From: Maribacter forsetii DSM 18668 | Lineage (GTDB): Bacteria; Bacteroidota; Bacteroidia; Flavobacteriales; Flavobacteriaceae | Reading direction: 5' to 3' | DNA length: 64,000 nt | NCBI RefSeq assembly: GCF_000744105.1 | Contig: NZ_JQLH01000001.1 | Coordinates: forward strand, 3,694,501 to 3,758,500 | Part shown: positions 42,361-51,503 of the stretch, piece after piece | Numbering within the stretch: the stretch's first letter is position 1 | Layout of the letters: each line of letters opens with the position of its first letter | Position numbers and translations under genes: made by a program | Notes under the pieces: generated by a model | Told to the model about the DNA's origin: nothing | The model's input: only the letters and a program-made list of their open reading frames with translations | Database searches by the model: none

Positions 42361-43338
42361 TTATTTGTATAAAACTTTTTTAACAGCGTTTACCACATCT
42401 TTATGGTTTGGTAACCACTCCTCTAATAATACAGGAGAATATGGTGCTGGCGTATCTGCCGTGTTTATCTTAACAACAGGAGCATCTAAATAATCAAATG
42501 CATGTGCTTGTATATGATATGTAATTTCAGTTGCTACGTTACCAAATGGCCAAGCTTCCTCTAATACTACCAATCGGTTCGTTTTCTTAACTGATTTTAA
42601 AATAGCTTCGTAATCCAATGGCTTTACCGTACGTAAATCAATGATCTCACAGCTAATTCCTTCTTTCTCTAATTCATCTGCAGCTTTATCAGCTTCCTTG
42701 ATAATCTTACCAAAAGAAACGATAGTAACATCTTTACCTTCTCTACGAATGTCTGCCACCCCTAATGGAATAGTGTAGTCACCCTCTGGCACTTCACCTT
42801 TATCACCATACATTTGCTCAGACTCCATAAATATTACTGGATCATTATCACGTATAGCCGCTTTTAATAATCCTTTTGCGTCTGCCGGATTAGAAGGTAC
42901 CACTACTTTTAATCCCGGGCAGTTAGCGTACCAACTCTCAAAAGCTTGTGAGTGCGTTGCCGCCAATTGACCTGCAGAAGCTGTAGGTCCTCTAAATACT
43001 ATAGGACAAGGAAATTGCCCACCGGACATTTGTCTGATCTTAGCAGCATTGTTTATAATTTGATCTATACCTACCAACGCAAAGTTGAAAGTCATGAACT
43101 CTATAATAGGTCTATTCCCCGTCATGGTAGAACCAACACCTATTCCTGCAAAACCAAGTTCTGATATTGGAGTATCAATAACCCTCTTAGGACCAAACTC
43201 GTCCAACATCCCTTTGGAAGCCTTATATGCGCCATTGTATTCCGCTACCTCTTCACCCATTAAATAGATAGATTCATCCTTCCTCATTTCTTCGGACATG
43301 GCCTCGGCTATTGCTTGCCTAAATTGTAGTGTTTTCAT
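42361..43338 (-). CDS. pdhB: Pyruvate dehydrogenase E1 component, beta subunit
   Basis: The 325-residue protein is the transketolase-like E1-beta: MKTLQFRQAIAEAMSEEMRK, YLMGEEVAEYNGAYKASKGM, the DTPISELGFAGIGVG segment, RGPTASAGQLAATHSQAFESWYANCPGLKV, and the C-terminal PYSPVLLEEWLPN. It decarboxylates pyruvate with E1-alpha and TPP. E1-alpha is not in the window, and the E2 gene is ~20 kb away at the right edge, so the complex is encoded at more than one locus. It has its own terminator and a -7 box at 43380..43387. Confidence 0.95.
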   Translation of the reverse strand: MKTLQFRQAIAEAMSEEMRKDESIYLMGEEVAEYNGAYKASKGMLDEFGPKRVIDTPISELGFAGIGVGSTMTGNRPIIEFMTFNFALVGIDQIINNAAKIRQMSGGQFPCPIVFRGPTASAGQLAATHSQAFESWYANCPGLKVVVPSNPADAKGLLKAAIRDNDPVIFMESEQMYGDKGEVPEGDYTIPLGVADIRREGKDVTIVSFGKIIKEADKAADELEKEGISCEIIDLRTVKPLDYEAILKSVKKTNRLVVLEEAWPFGNVATEITYHIQAHAFDYLDAPVVKINTADTPAPYSPVLLEEWLPNHKDVVNAVKKVLYK

Positions 43339-43379
43339 GTATGGTAAATATTATTCTTTGTTATATGCTAGAAAGCAAG

Positions 43380-43387
43380 CAAAAATA
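43380..43387 (-). promoter_or_regulatory. Candidate -7 box for pdhB
   Basis: TATTTTTG on the minus strand matches TAnnTTTG, giving a leader of about 35 nt. No good -33 element was found at standard spacing. Confidence 0.4.
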
Positions 43388-43436
43388 GGAAATATAATGT
43401 CAAAAAATAGAATGACTTATTTAAAAAAAGTTATAA

Positions 43437-43462
43437 AATTTACTATGCATGCATAGTAAATT
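43437..43462. promoter_or_regulatory. Perfect 26-bp palindrome between pdhB and etfB
   Basis: The left arm AATTTACTATGCA (43437-43449) and right arm TGCATAGTAAATT (43450-43462) are exact reverse complements with no spacer. It lies in the divergent pdhB/etfB promoter region, 50 bases before the etfB start and just upstream of a near -7 box (TATCTTCG, 43477-43484). Symmetry and location fit a dimeric repressor such as a MarR- or TetR-family protein. The regulator is not in the window. Confidence 0.75.
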
Positions 43463-43511
43463 CGGATTTTATTAGCTATCTTCGTCACCATTGATATAAA
43501 GTTTTTTAAAC

Positions 43512-44252
43512 ATGAAGATATTAGTTTGCATAAGTAATGTACCAGACACTACGTCTAAAATAAATTTCACGGATGGCGATACAAAATTTGACACCAATGG
43601 TGTACAGTTTGTAATTAACCCGAATGATGAATTCGGATTAACAAGAGCTATGTGGTTTAAAGAAAAACAAGGCGCTACAGTGCATATTGCTACTGTTGGC
43701 GGACCAACTGTTGAACCCACAATGCGTAAGGCACTTGCTATTGGCGCAGATGAAGCTTTTAGAATTAATACAGAACCTACAGACGGATTTTCTGTTGCTC
43801 AACAATTAGCAGAAATTGTCAAAAACGGTGGTTATGATTTAGTTATTGGCGGTAGAGAATCTATTGATTACAATGGCGGAATGGTACCTGGAATTTTAGC
43901 TTCTTTGACAAATATGAATTTCATCAATTCATGTATTAGTCTTGAAATTGACGGTAATAATGTTACTGCAGTTAGAGAAATAGACGGAGGAAAAGAAAAG
44001 TTGAGCAGCTCTCTACCTTTAGTAGTAGGTGGCCAAAAAGGTCTTGTTGAAGAAAGTGATCTTCGTATTCCTAATATGCGTGGTATTATGATGGCAAGAA
44101 AAAAGGCATTAACGGTTGTTGAACCTGTAGATGCTATTAAAGCTACCGAAGACAAAAAATTCGACAAACCGGCTCCAAAAGGTCAAGTTAAACTTGCCGA
44201 CAGTGTAGATCAATTGGTTGATCTACTACATAATGAAGCCAAAGTCATTTAA
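43512..44252 (+). CDS. etfB: Electron transfer flavoprotein, beta subunit
   Basis: The 246-residue protein shows EtfB motifs: MKILVCISNVPDTTSKINF, FVINPNDEFGLTRAMWF, GADEAFRINTEPTDGFSVAQQLAEI, LVIGGRESIDYNGGMVPG and LRIPNMRGIMMARKK. It forms the AMP-binding half of the ETF heterodimer that carries electrons from acyl-CoA dehydrogenases to the quinone pool. It is followed by etfA 37 bases on. The palindrome upstream suggests control with fatty-acid or related metabolism. Confidence 0.96.
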   Translation: MKILVCISNVPDTTSKINFTDGDTKFDTNGVQFVINPNDEFGLTRAMWFKEKQGATVHIATVGGPTVEPTMRKALAIGADEAFRINTEPTDGFSVAQQLAEIVKNGGYDLVIGGRESIDYNGGMVPGILASLTNMNFINSCISLEIDGNNVTAVREIDGGKEKLSSSLPLVVGGQKGLVEESDLRIPNMRGIMMARKKALTVVEPVDAIKATEDKKFDKPAPKGQVKLADSVDQLVDLLHNEAKVI

Positions 44253-44289
44253 TAACCTATATAATAGGTAATAATTAAAAACAAAAAAG

Positions 44290-45258
44290 ATGTCAGTTTT
44301 AGTATATACAGAATCAGAACAAGGAAAATTTAAAAAGAATGCTTTCGAGGTTGCCTCTTACGCTTCTGCAGTTGCCCAAATGATGGGTACAACTGTTACC
44401 GCTATTGCTTTCAATAGCACTGAGAACGAATCGCTGGGTGAATACGGAGTTTCAAAAGTAATTAATGTAAAGGATGATGCTCTTGCAACTTTCAATGCTG
44501 GATCATATGCCTCTTCTATTGCTGAAGCCGTAAAGAGCACAGATGCCAAAGTGGTTATTTTAAGCTCTAGCACAGATACAAAGTATTTAGCACCATTGTT
44601 ATCGGCAAAATTATCTGCAGGTTACGCACCTAATGTAGTTCAAGCTCCAGATAGCACATCGCCATTTACAGTAAAGAGAACCGCCTTCAGTAACAAAGGT
44701 TTTGCACACACGCAAATAGATACCGATATTAAAATAGTAGGTGTATCTAACAATGCTTTTGGTGCTCATGAAAACAAAACGGATATTTCTGTTGAAGAAA
44801 TAGGCGCAGCTTCAAATGCAGCGACAAATGACACCAAATCTGTTGAAATCGATAAAGTTGTTGGTAAGGCTACTATTGCCGATGCCGATATAGTCGTTTC
44901 TGCAGGTAGAGGAATGAAAGGTCCAGAAAACTGGGGAATGATTGAAGAATTAGCTGATGTTTTAGGTGCTGCAACTGCATGTTCAAAACCCGTATCCGAC
45001 CTTGGATGGAGACCGCACGGTGAGCACGTAGGACAAACAGGAAAGCCCGTAGCAAGTAATCTTTACATCGCTATCGGTATTTCTGGAGCAATTCAACATT
45101 TAGCAGGCGTAAGTGCTTCTAAAACCAAAGTTGTGATCAATAATGATCCTGAAGCTCCTTTCTTTAAAGCAGCTGATTACGGTATTGTTGGAGACGCCTT
45201 TGAAGTTGTTCCTCAATTGATTGAAAAATTAAAGGATTTTAAAGCGCAAAACGGCTAA
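44290..45258 (+). CDS. etfA: Electron transfer flavoprotein, alpha subunit
   Basis: The 322-residue protein has the FAD-binding C-terminal domain signature: VVSAGRGMKGPENWGMIEELADVLG, ACSKPVSDLGWRPHGEHVGQTGKPV, LYIAIGISGAIQHLAGV and INNDPEAPFFKAADYGIVGDAFEVVPQL. The N-terminal alpha/beta domain is shorter and more variable. It pairs with EtfB, and a strong terminator follows. Confidence 0.96.
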   Translation: MSVLVYTESEQGKFKKNAFEVASYASAVAQMMGTTVTAIAFNSTENESLGEYGVSKVINVKDDALATFNAGSYASSIAEAVKSTDAKVVILSSSTDTKYLAPLLSAKLSAGYAPNVVQAPDSTSPFTVKRTAFSNKGFAHTQIDTDIKIVGVSNNAFGAHENKTDISVEEIGAASNAATNDTKSVEIDKVVGKATIADADIVVSAGRGMKGPENWGMIEELADVLGAATACSKPVSDLGWRPHGEHVGQTGKPVASNLYIAIGISGAIQHLAGVSASKTKVVINNDPEAPFFKAADYGIVGDAFEVVPQLIEKLKDFKAQNG

Positions 45259-45285
45259 ATTTTTGTTATTTTGTGCCCCTTAAAG

Positions 45286-45325
45286 GGCTGTTCGGATAGT
45301 TGGAGCCCCAAGTATTCGAACAGCC
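45286..45325 (+). terminator. etfBA terminator
   Basis: GGCTGTTCG (45286-45294) pairs with CGAACAGCC (45317-45325) across a 22-base loop, followed by a T run. Confidence 0.85.
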
Positions 45326-45343
45326 TTTTTTAGTTAAAATCCT

Positions 45344-45973
45344 ATGAGTCTAGTACGATTAAAAATAAAAGGTATCTCTTACAGCCAAACTCAGAATGGG
45401 GCATATGCTCTTATTTTGAACGAGGTTGAAGGCGACAGAAAATTACCTATAGTCATTGGCGCTTTTGAAGCTCAGTCTATTGCAATTGCTTTAGAGAAAG
45501 AGATCAAACCCCCAAGACCACTTACGCATGACCTTTTTAAAAACTTCTCTGACCGGTTTGATATCGTTATCAAACAGGTGATTATTCATAAATTGGTAGA
45601 TGGTGTATTTTACTCCAGTATTATCTGCGAGAGAGATGGTATCGAAGAAATTATAGATGCAAGAACTAGTGATGCCATTGCTTTGGCATTACGTTTCAAT
45701 GCTCCCATTTTTACATATAAAACGATATTGGACAAAGCCGGTATTTTCTTGAAATTCTCTTCTAAAGAGAAAGACCAAAAAGATAACGATGACAGTATTA
45801 TGGTCGATGAAATCTTGCAAGAAGGGGAAACTATAGAAATAGAATCCGGTGCATCAGACGGGTATACCGAACTTACTATAGATGAATTGGAAGCAGAATT
45901 AAAAAAGGCAGTCATCAACGAAGACTACGAAAAGGCGGCAAAACTGAGAGATGAAATCTCTAAACGTAATTAA
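45344..45973 (+). CDS. Bifunctional nuclease (DUF151) domain protein with C-terminal UVR motif
   Basis: The 209-residue protein has a DUF151 domain (residues ~1-130: AYALILNEVEGDRKLPIVIGAFEAQSIAIALEK, PLTHDLF, DARTSDAIALALRFNAPIF). An acidic linker and a UvrB/C-type UVR motif follow at the end (LEAELKKAVINEDYEKAAKLRDEI). DUF151 proteins have been reported as nucleases in plants and bacteria, but the cellular role is unclear. It is followed 14 bases later by the nucleoside transporter gene, probably in one transcript. Confidence 0.92.
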   Translation: MSLVRLKIKGISYSQTQNGAYALILNEVEGDRKLPIVIGAFEAQSIAIALEKEIKPPRPLTHDLFKNFSDRFDIVIKQVIIHKLVDGVFYSSIICERDGIEEIIDARTSDAIALALRFNAPIFTYKTILDKAGIFLKFSSKEKDQKDNDDSIMVDEILQEGETIEIESGASDGYTELTIDELEAELKKAVINEDYEKAAKLRDEISKRN

Positions 45974-45987
45974 TTAAAGAGATTTGC

Positions 45988-47445
45988 ATGAAGAATTGGG
46001 GTTGGGTTGTATTTATATGTTTTATTTTTTCGTTTTCTGCTTTTTCTCAAGATGCCGTTATTCAAGATAGCTTATCTACATTAACACCAAATAGTATTGT
46101 TGAAGATATTTCCAATCCTGTAGATCAAATAGTTCCTGTTGCAGGGTTTTCCATTCACAGTTTATGGAGAGGAATTTTAGGGATGGCTGTTTTAATATTT
46201 ATATCTTTTTTGTTTAGCTCCAATAGAAAAGCAATTAATTGGAAAACTGTTGGTATTGGTCTTTCAATACAACTTATAATTGCTATTGGTGTATTAAAAG
46301 TAAGTTGGGTTGAGAAAATTTTTGATTCTATAGGAAAAGTTTTTGTTAAGATATTAGAATTTACCACCAAAGGAAGTGAGTTTATTTTTAAAGGCCTTGT
46401 TTCGGACATGGATACATTTGGCTACATATTTGCTTTTCAGGTATTACCAACAATCATCTTCTTTTCTGCTCTGACCTCTGTATTATTTTACTTAGGTATA
46501 ATTCAAAAAGTAGTCAAAACGCTTGCTTGGCTTCTATCAAAATCATTAGGCATTTCAGGTGCTGAGAGCTTAAGTATTGCTGGCAATATATTTTTGGGGC
46601 AAACAGAAGCTCCATTATTGATTAAGCCATATTTAGAGAAAATGACAAAGTCTGAGATTTTATTGGTAATGATTGGTGGTATGTCAACATTAGCTGGTGC
46701 TGTACTTGCTGCATATATAGGATTTTTAGGTGGAGATGATTCAGAATTACGTTTAATCTTTGCTAAACACCTTTTAGCTGCATCCGTAATGGCTGCTCCT
46801 GGAGCCATAGTAATATCAAAAATACTATACCCACAAACCGAAGAAATAGACACCAATGTAGAAGTATCTACTGAAAAAATTGGCGCAAACATATTAGATG
46901 CAATTGCCAACGGAACAACAGAAGGTTTAAAATTAGCGGTTAATGTAGGGGCTATGCTATTAGTATTTGTTGCATTTATAGCTATGATTAACGGTATATT
47001 CGAATTTACAGGAGATTTAACAGGATTAAATGAATGGGTAGCAAACAATACTAGTTTTGAAAGGTTTTCCTTAGAAGCAATTCTAGGAACCATATTCGCT
47101 CCATTAATGTGGATAATAGGGGTAGCCAATGAAGATATTATGCTCATGGGCCAACTACTAGGAATTAAACTTGTTGCCAGTGAATTTGTTGGATACACTC
47201 AACTTATAGAGCTAAAAGATATGGCAAGCGCTACACATTTGACCTATAACAAATCAGTAATAATGGCAACATTTATGCTATGTGGCTTTGCAAACTTTGC
47301 TTCTATTGGTATTCAAATTGGCGGTATTGGATCTCTTGCTCCAGGGCAAAGAAAAACGTTATCCGAATTTGGAATGAAAGCAGTTTTAGGCGGTTCTTTA
47401 GCATCATTACTTTCTGCAACTATCGCAGGTATGATTTTAGGGTAA
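45988..47445 (+). CDS. nupC: Concentrative nucleoside transporter (NupC/CNT family)
   Basis: The 485-residue membrane protein carries CNT motifs: the N-terminal domain GILGMAVLIFISFLFS, the core LGQTEAPLLIKPYLEKMTKSEILLVMIGGMSTLAGAVLAAYI, TEGLKLAVNVGAMLLVFVAFIAMINGI, and CGFANFASIGIQIGGIGSLAPGQR. It imports nucleosides with H+ or Na+. The first ~55 residues form a signal-peptide-like start and a polar segment before the first transporter helix. Thymidylate synthase downstream and the deoxynucleoside kinase elsewhere in the window fit nucleotide salvage. Confidence 0.93.
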   Translation: MKNWGWVVFICFIFSFSAFSQDAVIQDSLSTLTPNSIVEDISNPVDQIVPVAGFSIHSLWRGILGMAVLIFISFLFSSNRKAINWKTVGIGLSIQLIIAIGVLKVSWVEKIFDSIGKVFVKILEFTTKGSEFIFKGLVSDMDTFGYIFAFQVLPTIIFFSALTSVLFYLGIIQKVVKTLAWLLSKSLGISGAESLSIAGNIFLGQTEAPLLIKPYLEKMTKSEILLVMIGGMSTLAGAVLAAYIGFLGGDDSELRLIFAKHLLAASVMAAPGAIVISKILYPQTEEIDTNVEVSTEKIGANILDAIANGTTEGLKLAVNVGAMLLVFVAFIAMINGIFEFTGDLTGLNEWVANNTSFERFSLEAILGTIFAPLMWIIGVANEDIMLMGQLLGIKLVASEFVGYTQLIELKDMASATHLTYNKSVIMATFMLCGFANFASIGIQIGGIGSLAPGQRKTLSEFGMKAVLGGSLASLLSATIAGMILG

Positions 47446-47449
47446 AAAG

Positions 47450-47470
47450 CCCCTTAGCCCCCAAAAGGGG
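47450..47470. repeat. GC-rich hairpin repeat after nupC
   Basis: CCCCTT (47450-47455) pairs with AAGGGG (47465-47470) around AGCCCCCAA. It is similar to the element at 9301..9317 and sits 4 bases past the nupC stop. Confidence 0.6.
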
Positions 47471-47542
47471 AATACTTATTATTTCGTTGATAATTATTGA
47501 TAACTGAGAAGTTATTCCTCTGTTTTACATATCATCTTTCTT

Positions 47543-47550
47543 TATTTTTG
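47543..47550 (+). promoter_or_regulatory. Candidate -7 box for thyA
   Basis: TATTTTTG matches TAnnTTTG 65 bases before the thyA start. No clear -33 element is present. Confidence 0.4.
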
Positions 47551-47614
47551 AAGTAACAAAAATCATTACTCCGCAAAAGTTCTATGTATAGGGCTGTGCA
47601 GGAGCTTTATTCTT

Positions 47615-48439
47615 ATGAAACAATACCACGACTTACTTAATCACGTATTAGCTGAAGGAAATCAAAAAGGTGACCGTACAGGTACAGGAACCAAAAGTGT
47701 TTTTGGGTATCAAATGCGTTTTGACCTCAGCGAAGGTTTTCCCATGGTAACCACCAAAAAATTACATTTAAAATCTATAGTGTATGAATTACTTTGGTTT
47801 TTAAAAGGTGATACCAATATTAAGTATTTACAAGAGAACGGTGTTCGCATTTGGAACGAATGGGCAGATGAAAACGGAGATCTTGGTCCGGTTTACGGGC
47901 ATCAATGGCGTAATTGGAACGATGATGGGATTGATCAAATAAAAGAGGTAATTCATTCTTTAAAAACTAATCCTAACAGCAGAAGAATGTTAGTTTCCGC
48001 TTGGAACCCTAGTGTTTTACCAGATACATCCAAGTCTTTTTCAGAGAATGTAGCTAACGGCAAAGCTGCTTTACCACCCTGCCATGCATTCTTTCAATTT
48101 TATGTGGCAGACGGAAAATTATCTTGCCAATTATACCAACGTAGTGCAGACATCTTTTTAGGAGTGCCCTTCAATATTGCATCTTATGCTTTATTTACCA
48201 TGATGATGGCGCAAGTTTGTGGCTACGAAGCTGGAGATTTTATTCATACTTTCGGTGATGCCCATATTTACAATAATCATATGGAGCAGGTTGAATTGCA
48301 ACTAAGCAGAGAGCCTAGAGCATTGCCAAAAATGAAAATAAATCCTGATGTGAAAGATATTTTCGACTTTAAATTCGAAGACTTTTCATTAGAGGATTAT
48401 AATCCGCATCCTCATATAAAAGGGGCGGTAGCTGTTTAA
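47615..48439 (+). CDS. thyA: Thymidylate synthase
   Basis: The 274-residue protein is a ThyA-type enzyme: GDRTGTGTKSVFGYQMRFDLSEGFPMVTTKKLHLKSI, GPVYGHQWRNW, the catalytic Cys in ALPPCHAFFQFYV, CQLYQRSADIFLGVPFNIASYAL, and GDAHIYNNHMEQV. It methylates dUMP using methylene-THF and makes dihydrofolate, recycled by the DHFR encoded at 53535..54050. The next gene starts 3 bases after the stop. Confidence 0.98.
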   Translation: MKQYHDLLNHVLAEGNQKGDRTGTGTKSVFGYQMRFDLSEGFPMVTTKKLHLKSIVYELLWFLKGDTNIKYLQENGVRIWNEWADENGDLGPVYGHQWRNWNDDGIDQIKEVIHSLKTNPNSRRMLVSAWNPSVLPDTSKSFSENVANGKAALPPCHAFFQFYVADGKLSCQLYQRSADIFLGVPFNIASYALFTMMMAQVCGYEAGDFIHTFGDAHIYNNHMEQVELQLSREPRALPKMKINPDVKDIFDFKFEDFSLEDYNPHPHIKGAVAV

Positions 48440-48442
48440 ACT

Positions 48443-49261
48443 ATGAAAATAAAAGCATCTATTTTACTTATCGTTTGTACTTTCATTTCAATGAATTGTT
48501 TTTCTCAAGATGATTCTATTTATTTTCCACAAGAAGAAATAATAATTGATGAGTGTGCAGATGCTTTAGATAAAAATGATTGCTTAAGTCTTAAAATTGA
48601 AAATGAAGTTCTTGATGTAATAGAAGATTTATTCAAAAAAAGAAATCAGGAAATAGATACTTTAAAAACTTGTGTCATTTTCAGTCTAAATGACTTGAAT
48701 CAAATTAATGAGGAAAGAATTTATACTTCTGTAAATGATAAAAAACTTAATAAAAAATTCTATAAAGAACTAAATAAAAGAATCGCCAACTTAAATATTT
48801 TAAGAGTCGACAATAAAAAACCTATAAAGAATAGACCTAAATACGTCTTGAATTACGATTACCTTACAAACGATAATCTATTAAAAAAAATTCCTTTAGA
48901 TAGTAGTTCTACTTTCACAGGTGGTATTATTGAAGAAGTTCCTTTATTTCCAAATCAGGCAAGGGTAGATGATCTAACGGATAGAAGAACCTTTAATTCA
49001 CTTATGCAACAGCATATTGGCTCTCACTTTAATTACCCAAAAGAAGCTATTGCAAAAAGAATAAGCGGCAGAGTAAGTATCATGTTTACTATTGACAAAG
49101 AAGGCAATATCGGCAACATTAAGACAAAAGGTCCATCTCCTATTTTAGAAAATGAAGCTATAAGAATTATTTCTTTGCTACCAAAACTTCAACCAGGAAG
49201 CCAAAATGGTTCTCCTAAAACGTTTCCATATTCAATTCCTATAACCTTTAAGCTGCAATAG
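48443..49261 (+). CDS. Secreted TonB C-terminal-domain protein
   Basis: The 272-residue protein has a cleavable-type signal peptide (ILLIVCTFISMNCFSQ) rather than a TonB membrane anchor. A ~150-residue region without recognised domain follows, rich in charged residues and with paired cysteines (DECADALDKNDCLSL). The C-terminal TonB-like domain (EEVPLFPNQ, HIGSHFNYPKEAIAKRISGRV, PITFKLQ) parallels that of TonB at 35854..36561. A soluble periplasmic protein of this kind cannot itself be driven by ExbB/D, so a different role is likely. It lies 3 bases after thyA, so it is co-transcribed by chance or design. Confidence 0.82.
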   Translation: MKIKASILLIVCTFISMNCFSQDDSIYFPQEEIIIDECADALDKNDCLSLKIENEVLDVIEDLFKKRNQEIDTLKTCVIFSLNDLNQINEERIYTSVNDKKLNKKFYKELNKRIANLNILRVDNKKPIKNRPKYVLNYDYLTNDNLLKKIPLDSSSTFTGGIIEEVPLFPNQARVDDLTDRRTFNSLMQQHIGSHFNYPKEAIAKRISGRVSIMFTIDKEGNIGNIKTKGPSPILENEAIRIISLLPKLQPGSQNGSPKTFPYSIPITFKLQ

Positions 49262-49332
49262 CATTAATTTCTATATTAATCGGATTAAACCCAGTAGTTC
49301 AATTTTAATTATCTTTCAATAAAATTGTTCTT

Positions 49333-50493
49333 ATGGTTAGTACTGATACGCTCATAGATTTCTTTTTAGAAACTAGGGAGCATACTGAGGTTATTTGCAA
49401 ACCTCTTGAAATTGAAGATTATGTGGTACAACCCATTATAGACGTCTCACCGCCAAAATGGCACTTAGGGCATACTACCTGGTTTTTTGAAGAATTCATT
49501 CTAAAAAACTACGATACAACTTATCAGGTTTTTGATGAAGATTTTTCTTTTGTATTCAATAGCTACTATGAAACCGTTGGCAAACGAGTTGTACGTGCCA
49601 ATCGTGGCAACCTTTCTAGACCTTCAGTAAAAAAGGTTTATGAATACCGTAGCTACGTAACCCAAGCAATGAACAAATTGCTAGAATCAAATAATGACCA
49701 AACACTATTAGAAGTTCTTGAAATAGGGATTCATCACGAGAAACAACACCAGGAATTACTACTAACGGATATTAAATATATTCTAGGCAACAATCCGCTT
49801 TTACCAAAATACACGAACTCTTTTGAGGAATTCACTATTGAAAAATACCCTCAAAACTGGATTTCGATGAGCGAAGGCATTTATGAAATAGGTCATAATT
49901 CTACAGACTTTTGTTTTGACAATGAATTAGGGAGACACAAAGTATACCTACATGATTATCAAATATCAAACAAACTAGTTACCAATGAAGAGTATATTGA
50001 ATTTATAAAATCGGATGGTTACAAACGTTTTGACCTTTGGCATGCCGCTGGATGGGATTGGGTTCAACAAAATCAAGTAAACGCTCCATTATACTGGCAC
50101 GAAATTGACGGAATTTGGCATTATTATAGCCTTAAAGGATTAACTGAAGTTGATTTAGAGGCTCCTGTTACCCATATTTCTTATTTTGAAGCATTTGCCT
50201 TTGCACAATTTAAAGGATGCCGTCTACCTACCGAATTTGAGTGGGAAGCTGCACAGAACCTTTTCAATTGGGGACAACGATGGGAATGGACCGAAAGTGC
50301 GTACCTACCCTACCCCAACTACAAAAAAGTAGATGGCGCATTAGGCGAGTATAACGGTAAATTTATGGTTAACCAGAAAGTTCTTAGAGGAAGCTCTATA
50401 GCCACACCCAGCAAACATGCTAGACATACGTATCGCAATTTTTTCCCAACAGACTTAAAATGGCAGTTCACCGGAATAAGGTTAGCCAAATAA
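49333..50493 (+). CDS. egtB: Ergothioneine synthase EgtB (hercynine oxygenase)
   Basis: The 386-residue protein combines an N-terminal DinB-like domain with a C-terminal FGE-sulfatase-like domain. Predicted iron ligands are His47 (KWHLGHTTWFFEEF), His135 and His139 (HHEKQHQELLLTD), matching the known EgtB three-His site. C-terminal motifs include RLPTEFEWEAA, GQRWEWTESAY, KVLRGSSIATP and FTGIRLAK. It joins hercynine to cysteine or gamma-glutamylcysteine with O2, forming the sulfoxide. It lacks the methyltransferase domain of OvoA. A near -7 box (TATCTTTC, 49310-49317) lies upstream, and egtD follows 16 bases later. Confidence 0.93.
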   Translation: MVSTDTLIDFFLETREHTEVICKPLEIEDYVVQPIIDVSPPKWHLGHTTWFFEEFILKNYDTTYQVFDEDFSFVFNSYYETVGKRVVRANRGNLSRPSVKKVYEYRSYVTQAMNKLLESNNDQTLLEVLEIGIHHEKQHQELLLTDIKYILGNNPLLPKYTNSFEEFTIEKYPQNWISMSEGIYEIGHNSTDFCFDNELGRHKVYLHDYQISNKLVTNEEYIEFIKSDGYKRFDLWHAAGWDWVQQNQVNAPLYWHEIDGIWHYYSLKGLTEVDLEAPVTHISYFEAFAFAQFKGCRLPTEFEWEAAQNLFNWGQRWEWTESAYLPYPNYKKVDGALGEYNGKFMVNQKVLRGSSIATPSKHARHTYRNFFPTDLKWQFTGIRLAK

Positions 50494-50509
50494 TTACGAC
50501 ATACTAATT

Positions 50510-51478
50510 ATGCAAGACACTAAAACAGTACCAGTTGTTTCAACTGAATTTGAAAAAGAGGTTTATTCTGGATTAACCGATTCCCCTAAACACCTCTCCT
50601 CAAAATATTTTTACGATAAGAAAGGCGATAAGCTTTTTCAAGATATTATGGCGATGCCAACTTACTATCTTACTGATTGTGAGTATGAAATCCTTGAAAG
50701 TAATAAAGAAGAAATTACCGAATTGTTCACCGGTTTTGGTTCCTTTGATTTAATAGAACTTGGAGCAGGAGATGGTAAAAAGACTAAAATTTTATTAAAA
50801 GAATTCAGCGACAAGAATATAGATTTCACATATGTGCCTATAGATATTAGTGACAATGCGTTGAACCAACTTCATAATTCTATTGAAAAAGAATTACCAA
50901 AAATCAATGTTCAGCCTTTTCAAGGCACCTACTTTGAAGCGCTAAAAGAAATTAATAACCGTAAGAACAGAAAAATCATTTTATTCTTAGGGTCTAATAT
51001 TGGCAATTTAGAACACGATCAAGCAGTTGGTTTCATGAATAAGATTCAGAAACTAATGCAACCGAACGATTTACTTTTTATGGGATTTGACCAAAAGAAA
51101 AATCCGCAGACCATATTAGATGCTTATAATGACCCAGAAGGTGTTACTGCAGCATTCAATAAAAATGTTCTGGCTAGAATAAATACAGAGCTTAATGCAG
51201 ATTTTAACTTAGACCATTTTTTACATTGGGAAGTGTACAACCCAGAAACAGGATCTGCTAAAAGCTACTTAGTCTCTAAGACCGAACAAACAGTAAAAAT
51301 TGACAAACTTGATTTAACGGTTAATTTCAACCAATGGGAAACCATACACACAGAAATTTCACAAAAATATGATGACGAAATCATTTCATGGTTAGCCAAT
51401 GAATCTGGACTGCAAATGACCACAGAGTACGAATCTAAAGCATATGGATATAAAAATTGTGTGTTTAAAAAATCTTGA
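50510..51478 (+). CDS. egtD: L-histidine N-alpha-methyltransferase EgtD
   Basis: The 322-residue protein is a SAM-dependent methyltransferase of the EgtD type: LSSKYFYDKKGDKLFQDIM, MPTYYLTDCEYEIL, the SAM motif DLIELGAGDGKKTKILL, FLGSNIGNLEHDQAVGFM and the C-terminal KSYLVSKTEQTVKI. It trimethylates histidine to hercynine, the EgtB substrate. Its SAM demand ties the locus to the methionine genes at the other end of the window. It ends at a strong terminator shared with a convergent gene. Confidence 0.93.
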   Translation: MQDTKTVPVVSTEFEKEVYSGLTDSPKHLSSKYFYDKKGDKLFQDIMAMPTYYLTDCEYEILESNKEEITELFTGFGSFDLIELGAGDGKKTKILLKEFSDKNIDFTYVPIDISDNALNQLHNSIEKELPKINVQPFQGTYFEALKEINNRKNRKIILFLGSNIGNLEHDQAVGFMNKIQKLMQPNDLLFMGFDQKKNPQTILDAYNDPEGVTAAFNKNVLARINTELNADFNLDHFLHWEVYNPETGSAKSYLVSKTEQTVKIDKLDLTVNFNQWETIHTEISQKYDDEIISWLANESGLQMTTEYESKAYGYKNCVFKKS

Positions 51479-51503
51479 TTTTAGATACATAAATCTCATA
51501 AAA

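Noticed and set aside
44255..44269. Palindrome ACCTATATAATAGGT between etfB and etfA
   Set aside because: Short, AT-rich and within an operon. No other copy was seen.
46503..47198. 231-codon minus-strand reading frame inside nupC
   Set aside because: It is antisense to a well-supported transporter gene and its composition is that of a shadow frame.
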